From Candidatus Dormiibacter inghamiae (GTDB taxonomy: Bacteria > Chloroflexota > Dormibacteria > Dormibacterales > Dormibacteraceae), in assembly GCA_016464825.1 (NCBI GenBank), contig JAEKNQ010000060.1:1-43635 (forward strand): a DNA stretch of 43,635 nt. Direction: 5' to 3'. The stretch's first letter is position 1. Each line of letters starts with the position of its first letter. This document shows, piece after piece, positions 36,448 through 43,635 of the stretch. The position numbers and the translations under genes were made by a program. The notes beneath the pieces were generated by a model, which did no database searches, was not told where the DNA came from, and saw nothing but the letters and a program-made list of their open reading frames with translations.

Positions 36448-36714
36448 ATGCTCGAACATCTTCTCGTCTGGCTTCTGATCGGTCTGGTGGCTGGCTTTCT
36501 GGCCAGCGTGGTAGTCAAAGGCGGCGGCAGCGGCGTGGTCGTCGACATCATCGCCGGCTTGGTCGGCGCTCTGCTCGGCGGCTGGCTGTTCAGCCTGCTC
36601 GGGATCGCTACCGCCGGCATCATCGGTGAGATCATCGTCGCCTTCGTCGGCGCCGTCATCGTCCTGCTCCTCGTTCGAGCTCTGATGGGCGGCCGCAGCC
36701 GGCGAGCCCTCTAA
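36448..36714 (+). CDS. GlsB/YeaQ/YmgE-family stress membrane protein
   Basis: An 88-residue integral membrane protein with three hydrophobic segments. It shows the transglycosylase-associated family pattern: W-L-L-I-G-L-V-A-G-F-L-A near the start, G-G-x-G-V-V-V-D-I-I-A-G-L-V-G-A-L-L-G-G-W in the middle and a basic C-terminal end. Members are induced in stationary phase or stress, but their biochemical role is unknown. It is monocistronic: its own strong promoter lies upstream and a terminator 13 bases after the stop. The ribosome-binding site is probably AGGT at 36437. Confidence 0.92.
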   Translation: MLEHLLVWLLIGLVAGFLASVVVKGGGSGVVVDIIAGLVGALLGGWLFSLLGIATAGIIGEIIVAFVGAVIVLLLVRALMGGRSRRAL

Positions 36715-36727
36715 CCGACCACACGAC

Positions 36728-36755
36728 AGAGCCGCCCTTCGGGGCGGCTCTTTTT
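36728..36755 (+). terminator. Rho-independent terminator after the GlsB-like gene
   Basis: AGAGCCGCCC pairs perfectly with GGGCGGCTCT around a TTCG tetraloop and is followed by a short T-run. This is a textbook intrinsic terminator. Confidence 0.95.
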
Positions 36756-36851
36756 GTGCTTCGTTGCCTCACGATCACCTGTTTTCGTGGGCGATCAGTG
36801 CGATCACTCACCGGCTGGCGGCGATGTCAACCGGCCAGTCACCGGCAGCCG

Positions 36852-37886
36852 TTATTGGGCGACTATGCGGTTGATCACCTCGGCCAGATTGGGCCCTGCC
36901 TTGCCAAAGGGAACTGAGCGCAGGCGGTGGCTGTAAACCATTGGCGCGACGTGGCTGACGTGCTGGACCGAGACATCCGACGAGCGATCGAAGGCCGCCT
37001 GCGCCTGGGCGGCGCGGGCGCAGACCAGGTCGGCGCGGTGCCCGTCCACCTCCAGAGCGATGCTCAACTGGGCGATCAGGCGGAGGATGGGACGTTCCAC
37101 CTGCAGTTCGGGGTAGGTCTGGATGGCCTCGGCGATCCGAGCTCGTGTCTCTCCTTCGGCGCTCGAGTGCTCTGCCTGGAAGGCGGCGGGATCCTCCTCC
37201 CAGGCTGCCCGGCGCTCGACGATGTGCACCCGGCGGTCTAGGTCCCGGATGCCCTCCACGTCGACGCAGAGGCCGAACCGATCCAGCAGCTGGGGCCGGA
37301 GCTCTCCTTCCTCAGGATTCATGGTGCCGACCAGGATGAAGCGTGAGGGGTGGATCACGGATACCCCTTCTCGTTCGACCACGTTCATGCCCATGGCGGC
37401 CGAGTCCAGCAGCACGTCGACTATGTGGTCGTCGAGCAGGTTCACTTCGTCGACGTAGAGGATGTTGCGGTTGGCCTCGGCCAGGACGCCTGGCTCGAAG
37501 CGCTTGGAGCCCTCCTTCAACGCCGCCTCCAGGTCGATTGTCCCCACCACCCGATCCTCCGAGGCATTGATGGGCAGCTCCACCACCCGCATCCGGCGGG
37601 TGATGGCCGGCAGCGGCTCCTCACCTGCGGCCCGGCGGTCCCGGCACTCGCTGCAGAGATGGTCCAGATCTGACGGCTCGCAGCCGAACCGACAGGCCTT
37701 CACCACCTGGTGCTCGGGTAGGAGGCTGGTCAGCGCACGGACGGCGGTCGACTTGGCGGTGCCCTTCTCGCCCCGGATCAGCACGCCGCCGATGCTGGGG
37801 TTGATCGCGTTCAACACCAGCGCGAGCTTCATCCGATCCTGGCCCACAATGGCCGAGAAGGGATAGGTCATGCGCTCCACTGCCAT
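36852..37886 (-). CDS. bchI: Magnesium-chelatase-type AAA+ subunit I
   Basis: A 344-residue AAA+ ATPase resembling the I subunit of magnesium and cobalt chelatases. Walker A is G-E-K-G-T-A-K-S-T, Walker [12 protein letters not shown], and sensor region [11 protein letters not shown]. Between them is a C-x3-C-x8-C-x2-C insert not present in plant ChlI. The frame is open to 38009, but that part overlaps the preceding gene; ATG 37886 lies 15 bases after its stop. No H/CobN subunit or chlorophyll gene is seen nearby, so the metal and pathway are not determined. The symbol reflects family only. Confidence 0.85.
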   Translation of the reverse strand: MAVERMTYPFSAIVGQDRMKLALVLNAINPSIGGVLIRGEKGTAKSTAVRALTSLLPEHQVVKACRFGCEPSDLDHLCSECRDRRAAGEEPLPAITRRMRVVELPINASEDRVVGTIDLEAALKEGSKRFEPGVLAEANRNILYVDEVNLLDDHIVDVLLDSAAMGMNVVEREGVSVIHPSRFILVGTMNPEEGELRPQLLDRFGLCVDVEGIRDLDRRVHIVERRAAWEEDPAAFQAEHSSAEGETRARIAEAIQTYPELQVERPILRLIAQLSIALEVDGHRADLVCARAAQAQAAFDRSSDVSVQHVSHVAPMVYSHRLRSVPFGKAGPNLAEVINRIVAQ

Positions 37887-37900
37887 CGGCGGCTTCCAGG

Positions 37901-39997
37901 TTACCGGCGGCGGTTGAGTTGGCCGGCCACGGCCGCGGCGATCTCCTCCCGGGAGAGGTCGTAGATGCCGTAGTAGCGGCCCTCCATCCGCTCGGCCAGA
38001 TCCGAGCAAGCATTGAGGGCGTAGCTCTGGTACATCGGTGCGACTCGAGCCAGGTGCTGAACCGACGCCAGCGTCGAGTAGTCGCGGGCGGAGTCGATGA
38101 TCAGCGCCTCGATCTTCTCCGACTTGATGAGCGCCGCCATCTTCTGCGCTTCGACCAGCGGCTCCTCCTTGAACATGCTGATGTTGCCCCGCCCGTCGGA
38201 GATCAGAACCAGCAGAGGCCGGATGGTGGGGTCGCGGCTCAGCTCCGACTTGATCACCTTGTAGCCGGCCATCAGACCGTGCGTCAGCGGCGTCGTGCCG
38301 CCCACCGACAGGCGCTCCAGCCGGCGCTGGGCTAGTGAGACGCTGGCCGTCGGCCGCAGCACCACCTCCGCCGTACGGTTCTTGAAAACGATCAGGGCCA
38401 CCTTGTCCCGGCGCACGTAGGCGTCCTGGAGCAGGGACAGGATGGCCCCTTTGGTGGCCGCCATTCTCTGCTCCGCATCCATCGAGGCGGAGGCATCGAC
38501 GACGAAGACGATCAGGTTCCCGACCTTCCGCTCGCGCACCTTTTGCTGCAGGTCCTGGCGCTCCAGGCGCAGGCGCTCGCCCCGGGCGCGGCCCCGCTTC
38601 GCCTGATGCGGCGCGGCCGCCCGGACCGTAGCGTCAACGGCGAGGTCTGTAACTTTCTCCTTGGCCTCTGCGCGCACGTACCTGCCGCGGCGGTCACTGG
38701 CCTTGCTAGCCTGGCGTTTGCCGCCGGTCTTGCGCGTCTTGTGCTGCCGGGCCAGCTCGATCTTCCGCACCGAGAAGATGTCCTCCGCCTCGATTGGGCT
38801 CTCGCTCCTGCCTTCGCTGCCAGTGGTCCTGCCCTGCTCGGCGCCGGCCGCCTGCTCGCCCGCCTCTGCCTGGGCGCTCTCCTCGCCCTGCCCTTCGCTC
38901 TCTTGGGCGCCGCTGGCTGACTCGTCCGAGTTGCCGGCCTCTGCCCGCTCGCCCGCTTCCGCGTTGGCCTCCTCCGACTGGCGGCCGTCCTGCGGCGCCA
39001 GCTCCTCTTGCTCCCGCCGGACTGCGTAGCGGGCTCGGTGGGCCAGGGCCAATTCCGCGGCGTCGTAGACGTCGTCAGCGGTTGCCTCCCGGTGGCCCCC
39101 AAGCGCGGCCAGCGCCCGGGCGGTTCGCTCGATCACCACGTCAGCCCGATGTCCCTGCACGCCGGCCTGCAGGCAGATGGAGGAGATGAGGCGGCGCCGA
39201 TTGGACCGAAGGCGCACCTTGGGCAGCGCTTTCAACGCTGCGCCGAGTGCCTCGGCCAGGTCCAGGTCGGCGGTGCGAAAACGAGCCAGGAATTCTCTGT
39301 CGCCGGTCTTGAAGGCCGCTTCTCGCTCGGCGATCTCCACCCGCAGCTCAGGATCTCGGATGCCCTTCACATCGACGCAGAGCCCGAAGCGATCAAGCAG
39401 CTGAGGCCGGAGATCACCCTCCTCCGGGTTCATGGTGCCGACCAGGATGAAGCGGGACGGATGGCTGACAGAAACGCCCTCCCGCTCGACCACGTTGACG
39501 CCCATAGCGGCGGCGTCCAGCAGGACGTCCACTATGTGATCGTCAAGCAGGTTCACCTCGTCGACATAGAGAAGGTTGCGGTTGGCATCCGCCAGCACGC
39601 CCGGCTGGAAGCGCTTGGCGCCCTTCTGCAGCGCCGCCTCCAGGTCGATAGTGCCGACCACCCTGTCCTCCGAGGCGTTGATGGGCAGCTCCACTACCCG
39701 CATCCGCCGGGTGTTGCGAGGTAGCGGATCCTCGCCCGCCGCGAGCCGCCAGCGGCAGTCGGCGCAGAGGTGAGCCGGGATCGCTGGATCGCAGCCGTAG
39801 CGGCAGCCCGCCACCACCTGCTGCTCGGGCAGGAGTCGGGCCAGGGCCCGTACAGCCGTCGACTTGGCGGTCCCCCGCTCGCCCCGGATCAGAACTCCGC
39901 CGACGGCGGGATTCACCGCATTGAGGCACAGCGCCAACCGCATGCCCGCCTGGCCGACGAGCGCACTGAACGGATAGGCGTTGCGCAGTTCGATCAC
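37901..39997 (-). CDS. bchD: Magnesium-chelatase-type subunit D (AAA+ plus VWA)
   Basis: A 698-residue protein: AAA+ domain (1-330), acidic Glu/Ala/Gly-rich linker (about 335-410), basic stretch, then von Willebrand A domain with the metal-binding D-A-S-A-S-M (MIDAS) motif near 510. The AAA+ part keeps an intact Walker [10 protein letters not shown] and Walker B, unlike many BchD proteins in which these have decayed. It also has the same C-x3-C-x8-C-x2-C insert and long identical stretches with the following I subunit. It would form the double-ring motor with subunit I. The downstream gene starts 15 bases after its stop. Confidence 0.88.
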   Translation of the reverse strand: MIELRNAYPFSALVGQAGMRLALCLNAVNPAVGGVLIRGERGTAKSTAVRALARLLPEQQVVAGCRYGCDPAIPAHLCADCRWRLAAGEDPLPRNTRRMRVVELPINASEDRVVGTIDLEAALQKGAKRFQPGVLADANRNLLYVDEVNLLDDHIVDVLLDAAAMGVNVVEREGVSVSHPSRFILVGTMNPEEGDLRPQLLDRFGLCVDVKGIRDPELRVEIAEREAAFKTGDREFLARFRTADLDLAEALGAALKALPKVRLRSNRRRLISSICLQAGVQGHRADVVIERTARALAALGGHREATADDVYDAAELALAHRARYAVRREQEELAPQDGRQSEEANAEAGERAEAGNSDESASGAQESEGQGEESAQAEAGEQAAGAEQGRTTGSEGRSESPIEAEDIFSVRKIELARQHKTRKTGGKRQASKASDRRGRYVRAEAKEKVTDLAVDATVRAAAPHQAKRGRARGERLRLERQDLQQKVRERKVGNLIVFVVDASASMDAEQRMAATKGAILSLLQDAYVRRDKVALIVFKNRTAEVVLRPTASVSLAQRRLERLSVGGTTPLTHGLMAGYKVIKSELSRDPTIRPLLVLISDGRGNISMFKEEPLVEAQKMAALIKSEKIEALIIDSARDYSTLASVQHLARVAPMYQSYALNACSDLAERMEGRYYGIYDLSREEIAAAVAGQLNRRR

Positions 39998-40126
39998 GAA
40001 CTGACTCTAGCGAGGGATCCGGCTGCTGCCCGCCCTGGCCCATTCGCCCGGCCCAGGCCGACTGTTGAGAAGCGGAGGCGTCTCTGGCCCTGCCGCGCGG
40101 GCCTGCCTCGCCCTGCCCCTGCCCCT

Positions 40127-40409
40127 TAGCCTCCTGGAACCGAGGTCCGCGGCATATTCGCGGGATTGGTGGCCAGAGTCAACCGGGGTCCCCACGAAGT
40201 CGATGACTTGGTGGGGTGGAAGGGAAAGGGTGCGCAAGGAGGAACGCATTTTCGGCCGGGGACTCCGCCGAGCGGGGGCGTGCGACGCGGTGCCGGGCCC
40301 CGTGCTTAGGGGGCCCCGCGAAGCGGGGAATGCTGCGCAGGCTTCAGCGCCGCAGGCGCCCGGCCGCCTAGCCCGCGAAGATGCAAGGAACTTCGGTTCC
40401 AGGAGGCTA
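40127..40409. repeat. About 280-bp inverted-repeat-bounded element after mdh
   Basis: Bases 40127-40163 and the complement of 40372-40409 share TAGCCTCCTGGAACCGA exactly and remain similar to a common CGCGGG, with about six mismatches over 37 bases. The right arm begins at the mdh stop codon. Inside are a 6-bp hairpin CCCCGC-GAA-GCGGGG and one copy of a 40-base motif that also occurs at 41534. It looks like a miniature mobile element or a large structured 3' region. The rest of the 40018-40406 gap holds no supported gene. Confidence 0.7.
40180..40219 (-). repeat. 40-base dispersed repeat, copy 1
   Basis: The complement of this stretch matches 41534-41573 at 36 of 40 positions. On the minus strand an ATG-CGT-TCC-TCC sits 30 bases before it (40249), exactly as in copy 2. 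The two copies lie in opposite orientation on either side of mdh. Confidence 0.85.
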
Positions 40410-41348
40410 GGCCTGCATAGCCTTCTCGGTGGCGGACCAGAGCTCCCTGACGGAGTCGGCAGACTTGTTGAGCAGCGCCTGCTCGGCGGGCTCAAGCTGT
40501 ATCTCCAGAATCCTCTCCACGCCCCCGGCGCCGAGTACGCAGGGGACGCCCATGAAGATCCCGTCGATCCCATATTCGCCCTCCAGGTAGGCGGCGCAGG
40601 GCAGCACGCGCTTCTTATCGAGGAGAATCGCGTCCACCATCTCGACCACTGAGGCTGAGGGCGCGTAGTAGGCGCTGCCTGTCCTCAGCAGGCTGACGAT
40701 CTCGGCCCCGCCGTTGCGGGCGCGGTCGACTATCGCGTCGATTCGATCCAGGCTGAGAAGTGCTGGCAAGGGAATGCCGGCGATGGTCGTGTAGCGGGGC
40801 AGCGGCACCATGGAGTCCCCGTGACCGCCCAGGACGAAGCCGTGGACGTCCTCAGCCGAGACGCCCAACTCCTCGGCTAAGAAGGAGCGGTAGCGGGCGG
40901 AGTCCAGCACGCCCGCCATGCCCACCACGCGCTGCTTGGGGAAACCGCTGACCTGGTGAGTGAGAGTGACCATCGCGTCCAGCGGATTGGCCACCACCAG
41001 CAGGATCGAGTCGGGCGAGGCTGCCACCACCTGCTCGGTGACCTGACGGACGATCCCGGCGTTGGTCTTCAGCAGGTCGTCACGGCTCATCCCGGGCTTG
41101 CGCGCGATCCCGGATGTGATGACGACTATTTCTGAACCGCGGCTCTCCTCGTAGCCGTTGCTGCCGATTACGCGAGAGTCGTAGCCATAGACGGGCCCCG
41201 CCTCCTGGATGTCGAGCGCCTTGCCCTGCGGCATGCCCTCCACGATGTCGATCAGGACCACGTCGGCGTAGTCACGCTCGGCGAGCCGCTGGGCCAGCGT
41301 TCCTCCCACCATTCCCGCCCCTACCACTGTCACCTTGTAGCGCGGCAT
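40407..41348 (-). CDS. mdh: Malate dehydrogenase
   Basis: A 313-residue NAD-dependent malate dehydrogenase of the lactate-dehydrogenase-like class, working in the citric acid cycle. The Rossmann loop is V-G-A-G-M-V-G-G and strand two ends L-I-D-I-V, whose Asp selects NAD. The substrate-specificity loop [12 protein letters not shown] has the Arg pair expected of malate enzymes rather than the Gln of lactate enzymes. The proton-relay motif is [10 protein letters not shown]. Length is normal. It is flanked on both sides by copies of an unusual repeat, and its TAG stop lies within an inverted-repeat arm. Confidence 0.94.
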   Translation of the reverse strand: MPRYKVTVVGAGMVGGTLAQRLAERDYADVVLIDIVEGMPQGKALDIQEAGPVYGYDSRVIGSNGYEESRGSEIVVITSGIARKPGMSRDDLLKTNAGIVRQVTEQVVAASPDSILLVVANPLDAMVTLTHQVSGFPKQRVVGMAGVLDSARYRSFLAEELGVSAEDVHGFVLGGHGDSMVPLPRYTTIAGIPLPALLSLDRIDAIVDRARNGGAEIVSLLRTGSAYYAPSASVVEMVDAILLDKKRVLPCAAYLEGEYGIDGIFMGVPCVLGAGGVERILEIQLEPAEQALLNKSADSVRELWSATEKAMQA

Positions 41349-41448
41349 TCCTCAGCTCCTCCCAATTTCATCTCCCGACGAACGATTGTGGACCAGTTGC
41401 CGGTAGCGGCCCACATGTTTAGCATCCGACGCATCACCCGGCGCGCCC

Positions 41449-41573
41449 TGTGGGCGCTGATGCCAGCGTTGCGGGACCCGGCGGGGCTCCTCACGCATCT
41501 TAGATGCGCTCCTCACCGTGCCAGCCGGGTCTCCCACCCCACCAGGTCTTCGACTTCGCCGGGACCCCGGTTG
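41449..41573 (+). repeat. Dispersed repeat, copy 2, with hairpin
   Basis: The 40-base core at 41534-41573 repeats copy 1. Similarity extends upstream: CTGNGG-CGCTGANGCC near 41449 matches the complement of about 40340. Between them is a perfect hairpin CGCATC-TTA-GATGCG (41494-41508) bracketed by direct repeats GCTCCTCA (41486-41493, 41508-41515). It fills most of the 293-base gap between trmI and mdh, so transcripts running from trmI into mdh would carry its complement. Confidence 0.8.
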
Positions 41574-41641
41574 GCACCGCCGGCCTGGAACTCCCGTCCC
41601 AGAAGCCTCCGGCCGGCTGAACACCCGACCGTTACAGGCAA

Positions 41642-42457
41642 CTAGAACCTCTCGCTTTCGACGTCGAAGATTTCTCGCCCGGCCAGCCGCCGAGCGAAGG
41701 TCAGGAATCCGGTGTGGGCAACCATGCGGTGCGCCGGCCGGAGGCTTCGTCCGCGCACAGTCCAGTCTCTCTCCAGCACTTCCACAGTGTTGATGAGACC
41801 GAAGCCACCGACCTGGCGCAGCTCGTCGCAAAAGCGTTGAACCTGGCTCACGTTTGGGCAGTGAGCAAATACCACTCCCCCGGATCGAAGGGATTGGGCC
41901 ACATGGGGCGCCGCCCGCCAGGGCTCAGGCAGGTCGAGGAGAACTCGATCCACATCACGCTCGGCAAAACCTTCGTAAGCATCGCCGAGCTTCAGCTCCA
42001 GATTGCCGGGTAGGCAGCCCAGCACTTCCTGGATGGCGCTGCGGGCGGCGCTCTGGAACTCCTCCCTCTGCTCGTAGGAGACCACCCGGCCCCGCGGTCC
42101 GACGGCTCTCAAAGCTGCCATCGTCAGGGCTCCCGTACCAGTGCCTGCCTCCAGCACCGCCGCGCCGGGATAGAGGTCGGCGTGGAGCAGGATGGCGCCG
42201 AGGTCTTTGGGGTAGATGGGCTGCGCTTCGCGCCGACGTCCTGTCACCCGTTCGGCGAAAGTGGGCCGCAGCGCGAGCAACCGGACACCCCGGCTGGTCC
42301 TGACCACAGCGCCATCGGGCCGGCCGATCAGATCGTCGTGGCTCAAGGCGCCCGAATGGAGAGACAGAGTGGCACCCGGCTTCAGACTGGCCGGATAGCG
42401 GCGGCCGGCGCGATCGTGCAGCAGCACAAGGTCGCCCGCTTGCAGCTCACCGCTCAC
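41642..42457 (-). CDS. trmI: tRNA (adenine-58-N1)-methyltransferase TrmI
   Basis: A 271-residue SAM-dependent enzyme that methylates A58 in the T-loop of tRNA. The N-terminal beta-barrel (residues 1-85) precedes the motif R-x5-Q-P-I-Y-P-K-D-L-G-A-I-L, typical of TrmI. SAM motif I is V-L-E-A-G-T-G-T-G-A-L-T, followed by acidic V-V-S-Y-E-Q-R. D-R-V-L-L-D-L-P-E-P-W matches the catalytic L-D-L-P-x-P-W signature. The start is GTG and overlaps the stop of the upstream methyltransferase (GTGA), so the two are probably translated together. Confidence 0.95.
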   Translation of the reverse strand: MSGELQAGDLVLLHDRAGRRYPASLKPGATLSLHSGALSHDDLIGRPDGAVVRTSRGVRLLALRPTFAERVTGRRREAQPIYPKDLGAILLHADLYPGAAVLEAGTGTGALTMAALRAVGPRGRVVSYEQREEFQSAARSAIQEVLGCLPGNLELKLGDAYEGFAERDVDRVLLDLPEPWRAAPHVAQSLRSGGVVFAHCPNVSQVQRFCDELRQVGGFGLINTVEVLERDWTVRGRSLRPAHRMVAHTGFLTFARRLAGREIFDVESERF

Positions 42458-43278
42458 GGCTTGACTGTGCGGATCAAGGCGTGCCAGTAGGCGTGGCGGA
42501 GCCCGCCGTCGCGCCGCTGCGGCCGCAGCTCCCGGGCCGCCTGGCCCTTCGCCGCCTCCAGCTTGCTCGCCAGCGCTTCGACTCTGTCCGGCTCGATGGC
42601 AAGGTTTGCCATCCAGCCCTCAAAGTCCCAGTCCAGCTCTCGCCGCTGCGCGCTCTCGACCTGCAGGCCCACCTCAGCCAGGAGGTGGGTCCACTCGGCC
42701 AGCGTCCGGCTCAGCACGTGGCTTGGATCCCGCCCGATCTCGATCTGGTGAAGGTGATCGCGCGCCGCTTCGGGCGGTGAGCAGTCGATGAAACAGGCGT
42801 GGCCGCCCCTCTTCAGCACCCGCGCCGCCTCGCTGAGTGCGCCGCCCAGCTCAGAGAAGTGATGCGGTGCAGCGCGCACTGTGTAGAGGTCGATGACACC
42901 GGAGGCGAAGGGGAGCTGGCAGGCGTCGCCCTGCACCCAGCTGACATTGGCAGCGCCGACGCGCTGAGCGTTGCGCCGGCACTCGGCCAGCATGGCAGGC
43001 GTCAGGTCGAGCCCGATCACGTGGGCAACGTGCGGGGCAAGTGCGAGCGCCGTGTTGCCGGTGCCGGTGGCCACGTCGAGAGCAAGATCAGCCCTCTCGG
43101 GTCGGGCCAGCTCAACCACCTCGTCCAGGCGGGCTGGGTCGGCATGGAAGAATGAGCGGGAGTAGTTCGCCGCCGCCGGGCCGAAAGTGGCCCGGATCCC
43201 CGCCGCGCCCCCCGGCGCCGACCGGTGGCCGCGCGCTCGCTCGTCCACGTCGGTCAATCTACTGAGGCAAAGCATCAT
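42454..43278 (-). CDS. SAM-dependent methyltransferase, UbiE/MenG-like class
   Basis: A class I methyltransferase of about 270 residues. SAM motif I is D-V-A-T-G-T-G-N-T-A-L-A-L, with acidic I-G-L-D-L-T at strand two and Q-G-D-A-C-Q-L-P-F-A after it. The motif order is that of the Methyltransf_11/UbiE group, which methylates small molecules; the substrate is unknown. The frame is open to 43527 but that part is antisense to OsmC and the IS. Two starts are possible: ATG 43278, whose codon overlaps the divergent OsmC start, or GTG 43248. The latter avoids the overlap. Confidence 0.82.
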   Translation of the reverse strand: MMLCLSRLTDVDERARGHRSAPGGAAGIRATFGPAAANYSRSFFHADPARLDEVVELARPERADLALDVATGTGNTALALAPHVAHVIGLDLTPAMLAECRRNAQRVGAANVSWVQGDACQLPFASGVIDLYTVRAAPHHFSELGGALSEAARVLKRGGHACFIDCSPPEAARDHLHQIEIGRDPSHVLSRTLAEWTHLLAEVGLQVESAQRRELDWDFEGWMANLAIEPDRVEALASKLEAAKGQAARELRPQRRDGGLRHAYWHALIRTVKP

Positions 43279-43500
43279 GGCGAAGGCAACCGCTCGCTGG
43301 TCGGGCAGCAAGACAAGGTTCAGCATCGAGGCCGGCTCCGGCCACCAGGCCCTCGTCGACGAGGCGGCACCCCTCAGCGACGACCAAGGCATGCGGCCGA
43401 CGGAGATGCTGCTCGGGGCTCTCGGCGGCTGCACAGGCGTCAACGCCGCGCTGCTCTTGAAGAAGTTCCAGCAGCGCTTCCAGAACCTGGCGGTCCTAGT
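43277..43500 (+). pseudogene. OsmC-family protein, interrupted by an IS481 element
   Basis: The first 73 residues match OsmC-type proteins, which detoxify organic peroxides or related compounds with two cysteines. Family-like parts are R-F-S-I-E-A-G-S-G-H, D-D-Q-G-M-R-P-T-E-M-L-L-G-A-L-G-G-C-T-G, including the first conserved Cys. The ATG has GAGG nine bases upstream. About half of the usual 140 residues are present before the insertion site at 43495-43500. Beyond it the frame stays open across the antisense IS to the window end, so a fusion peptide would be made. The second conserved Cys is missing from the window. Confidence 0.85.
43495..43500. other. IS481 insertion target CCTAGT
   Basis: This is the host sequence abutting the IS end TGTACTTCC. 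It fits the NCTAGN target pattern, like GCTAGT at the left edge. Confidence 0.7.
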
Positions 43501-43633
43501 TGTACTTCCTGGATACGTTGCTGACAAGCGCGGCCATTGGAGTCTGGTCTTTGAGCTCGGTGTGGGTGCGGTGATGGTTGTAGTAGGCGAGCCAGAGCGG
43601 CAGGGCCTGTACTCGCTCCTGGTTGGAGAGGTA
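43496..43633 (-). CDS. IS481-family transposase, C-terminal fragment (second copy)
   Basis: The complement repeats the left-edge transposase C-terminus (Y-L-S-N-Q-E-R onward) without a difference over the shared 132 bases. The last sense codon, AAC, uses one IS base plus two host bases, and the stop TAG (43496-43498) lies wholly in host sequence. In the left copy the corresponding codon is AGC. The transposase therefore ends in Asn here and Ser there, depending only on where the element inserted. The rest of the gene lies beyond the window. Confidence 0.85.
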   Translation of the reverse strand, partial: YLSNQERVQALPLWLAYYNHHRTHTELKDQTPMAALVSNVSRKYN

Positions 43634-43635
43634 GA
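43501..43635 (-). mobile_element. IS481-family insertion sequence, 3' end (second copy, partial)
   Basis: Begins with TGTACTTCC, the terminal bases of the element, and continues to the window edge. It is inverted relative to the copy at 1-132, with both bodies pointing outward. A single element with flanks read twice cannot produce this arrangement, so at least two copies exist unless the assembly is wrong. Confidence 0.85.

Noticed and set aside
36852..38009. A longer chelatase I subunit starting at 38009.
   Set aside because: The extra N-terminus overlaps the end of the D-subunit gene in another frame; the conserved start is at 37886.
40007..40573. A 188-residue minus-strand frame crossing the mdh 3' end.
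   Set aside because: It overlaps mdh and the repeat element and lacks domain features, apart from the repeat-derived segment discussed under findings.
42454..43527. A methyltransferase extended to 43527.
   Set aside because: The extension is antisense to the OsmC gene and the IS, and its first residues come from the IS end.
1..43635. CRISPR arrays.
   Set aside because: No regularly spaced repeats were seen on reading the window.

Overview
The window is a GC-rich bacterial chromosome segment. An OpcA-dependent glucose-6-phosphate dehydrogenase, a fused transaldolase/phosphoglucose isomerase, a group II truncated haemoglobin, a seven-iron ferredoxin and frequent GTG/TTG starts point to the Actinobacteriota/Chloroflexota side of the tree, possibly a Dormibacterota-like lineage. 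That placement is inference from gene content; no rRNA is present.

Both edges carry the same end of an IS481-type insertion sequence, facing outward. At the left edge it lies just beyond a D-alanyl-D-alanine carboxypeptidase gene. At the right edge it cuts an OsmC-family gene. Inside the left edge is a minus-strand run: ABC exporter, truncated haemoglobin, ferredoxin, isocitrate dehydrogenase and carboxypeptidase. A LysE-type exporter follows after a gene-poor gap.

From about 6.8 to 19.6 kb lies an accessory, defence-like island. It holds a double zinc-ribbon protein, a Ser/Thr kinase, several unrecognised proteins, a HEPN-domain protein, and a minus-strand operon of type III methyltransferase (Mod), type III helicase-nuclease (Res), an Mrr-type nuclease and a membrane-anchored protein. 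It ends with the remains of a large serine recombinase abutting tRNA-Ser(GGA). Nearly every larger gene here carries a single-base frameshift and the recombinase is truncated. The housekeeping genes on either side look intact.

From 19.7 to 36.3 kb a minus-strand run encodes essentially the whole pentose phosphate pathway: tkt, tal-pgi, a short NAD-type gnd, zwf, opcA, pgl, rpe, rpiA and a long NADP-type gnd, mostly with overlapping start and stop codons. Upstream on the same strand are an oligoendopeptidase F, a membrane protein with a sigma-factor-like N-terminus, and an FGGY sugar kinase, probably gluconokinase. The layout would channel glucose-6-phosphate and gluconate into pentoses and reduced pyridine nucleotides.

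From 36.4 kb to the end are a small GlsB-type stress membrane protein with a clear promoter and terminator, magnesium-chelatase-type I and D subunits, malate dehydrogenase flanked by two inverted copies of an unrecognised repeat, the TrmI tRNA methyltransferase, a small-molecule methyltransferase and the interrupted OsmC gene.
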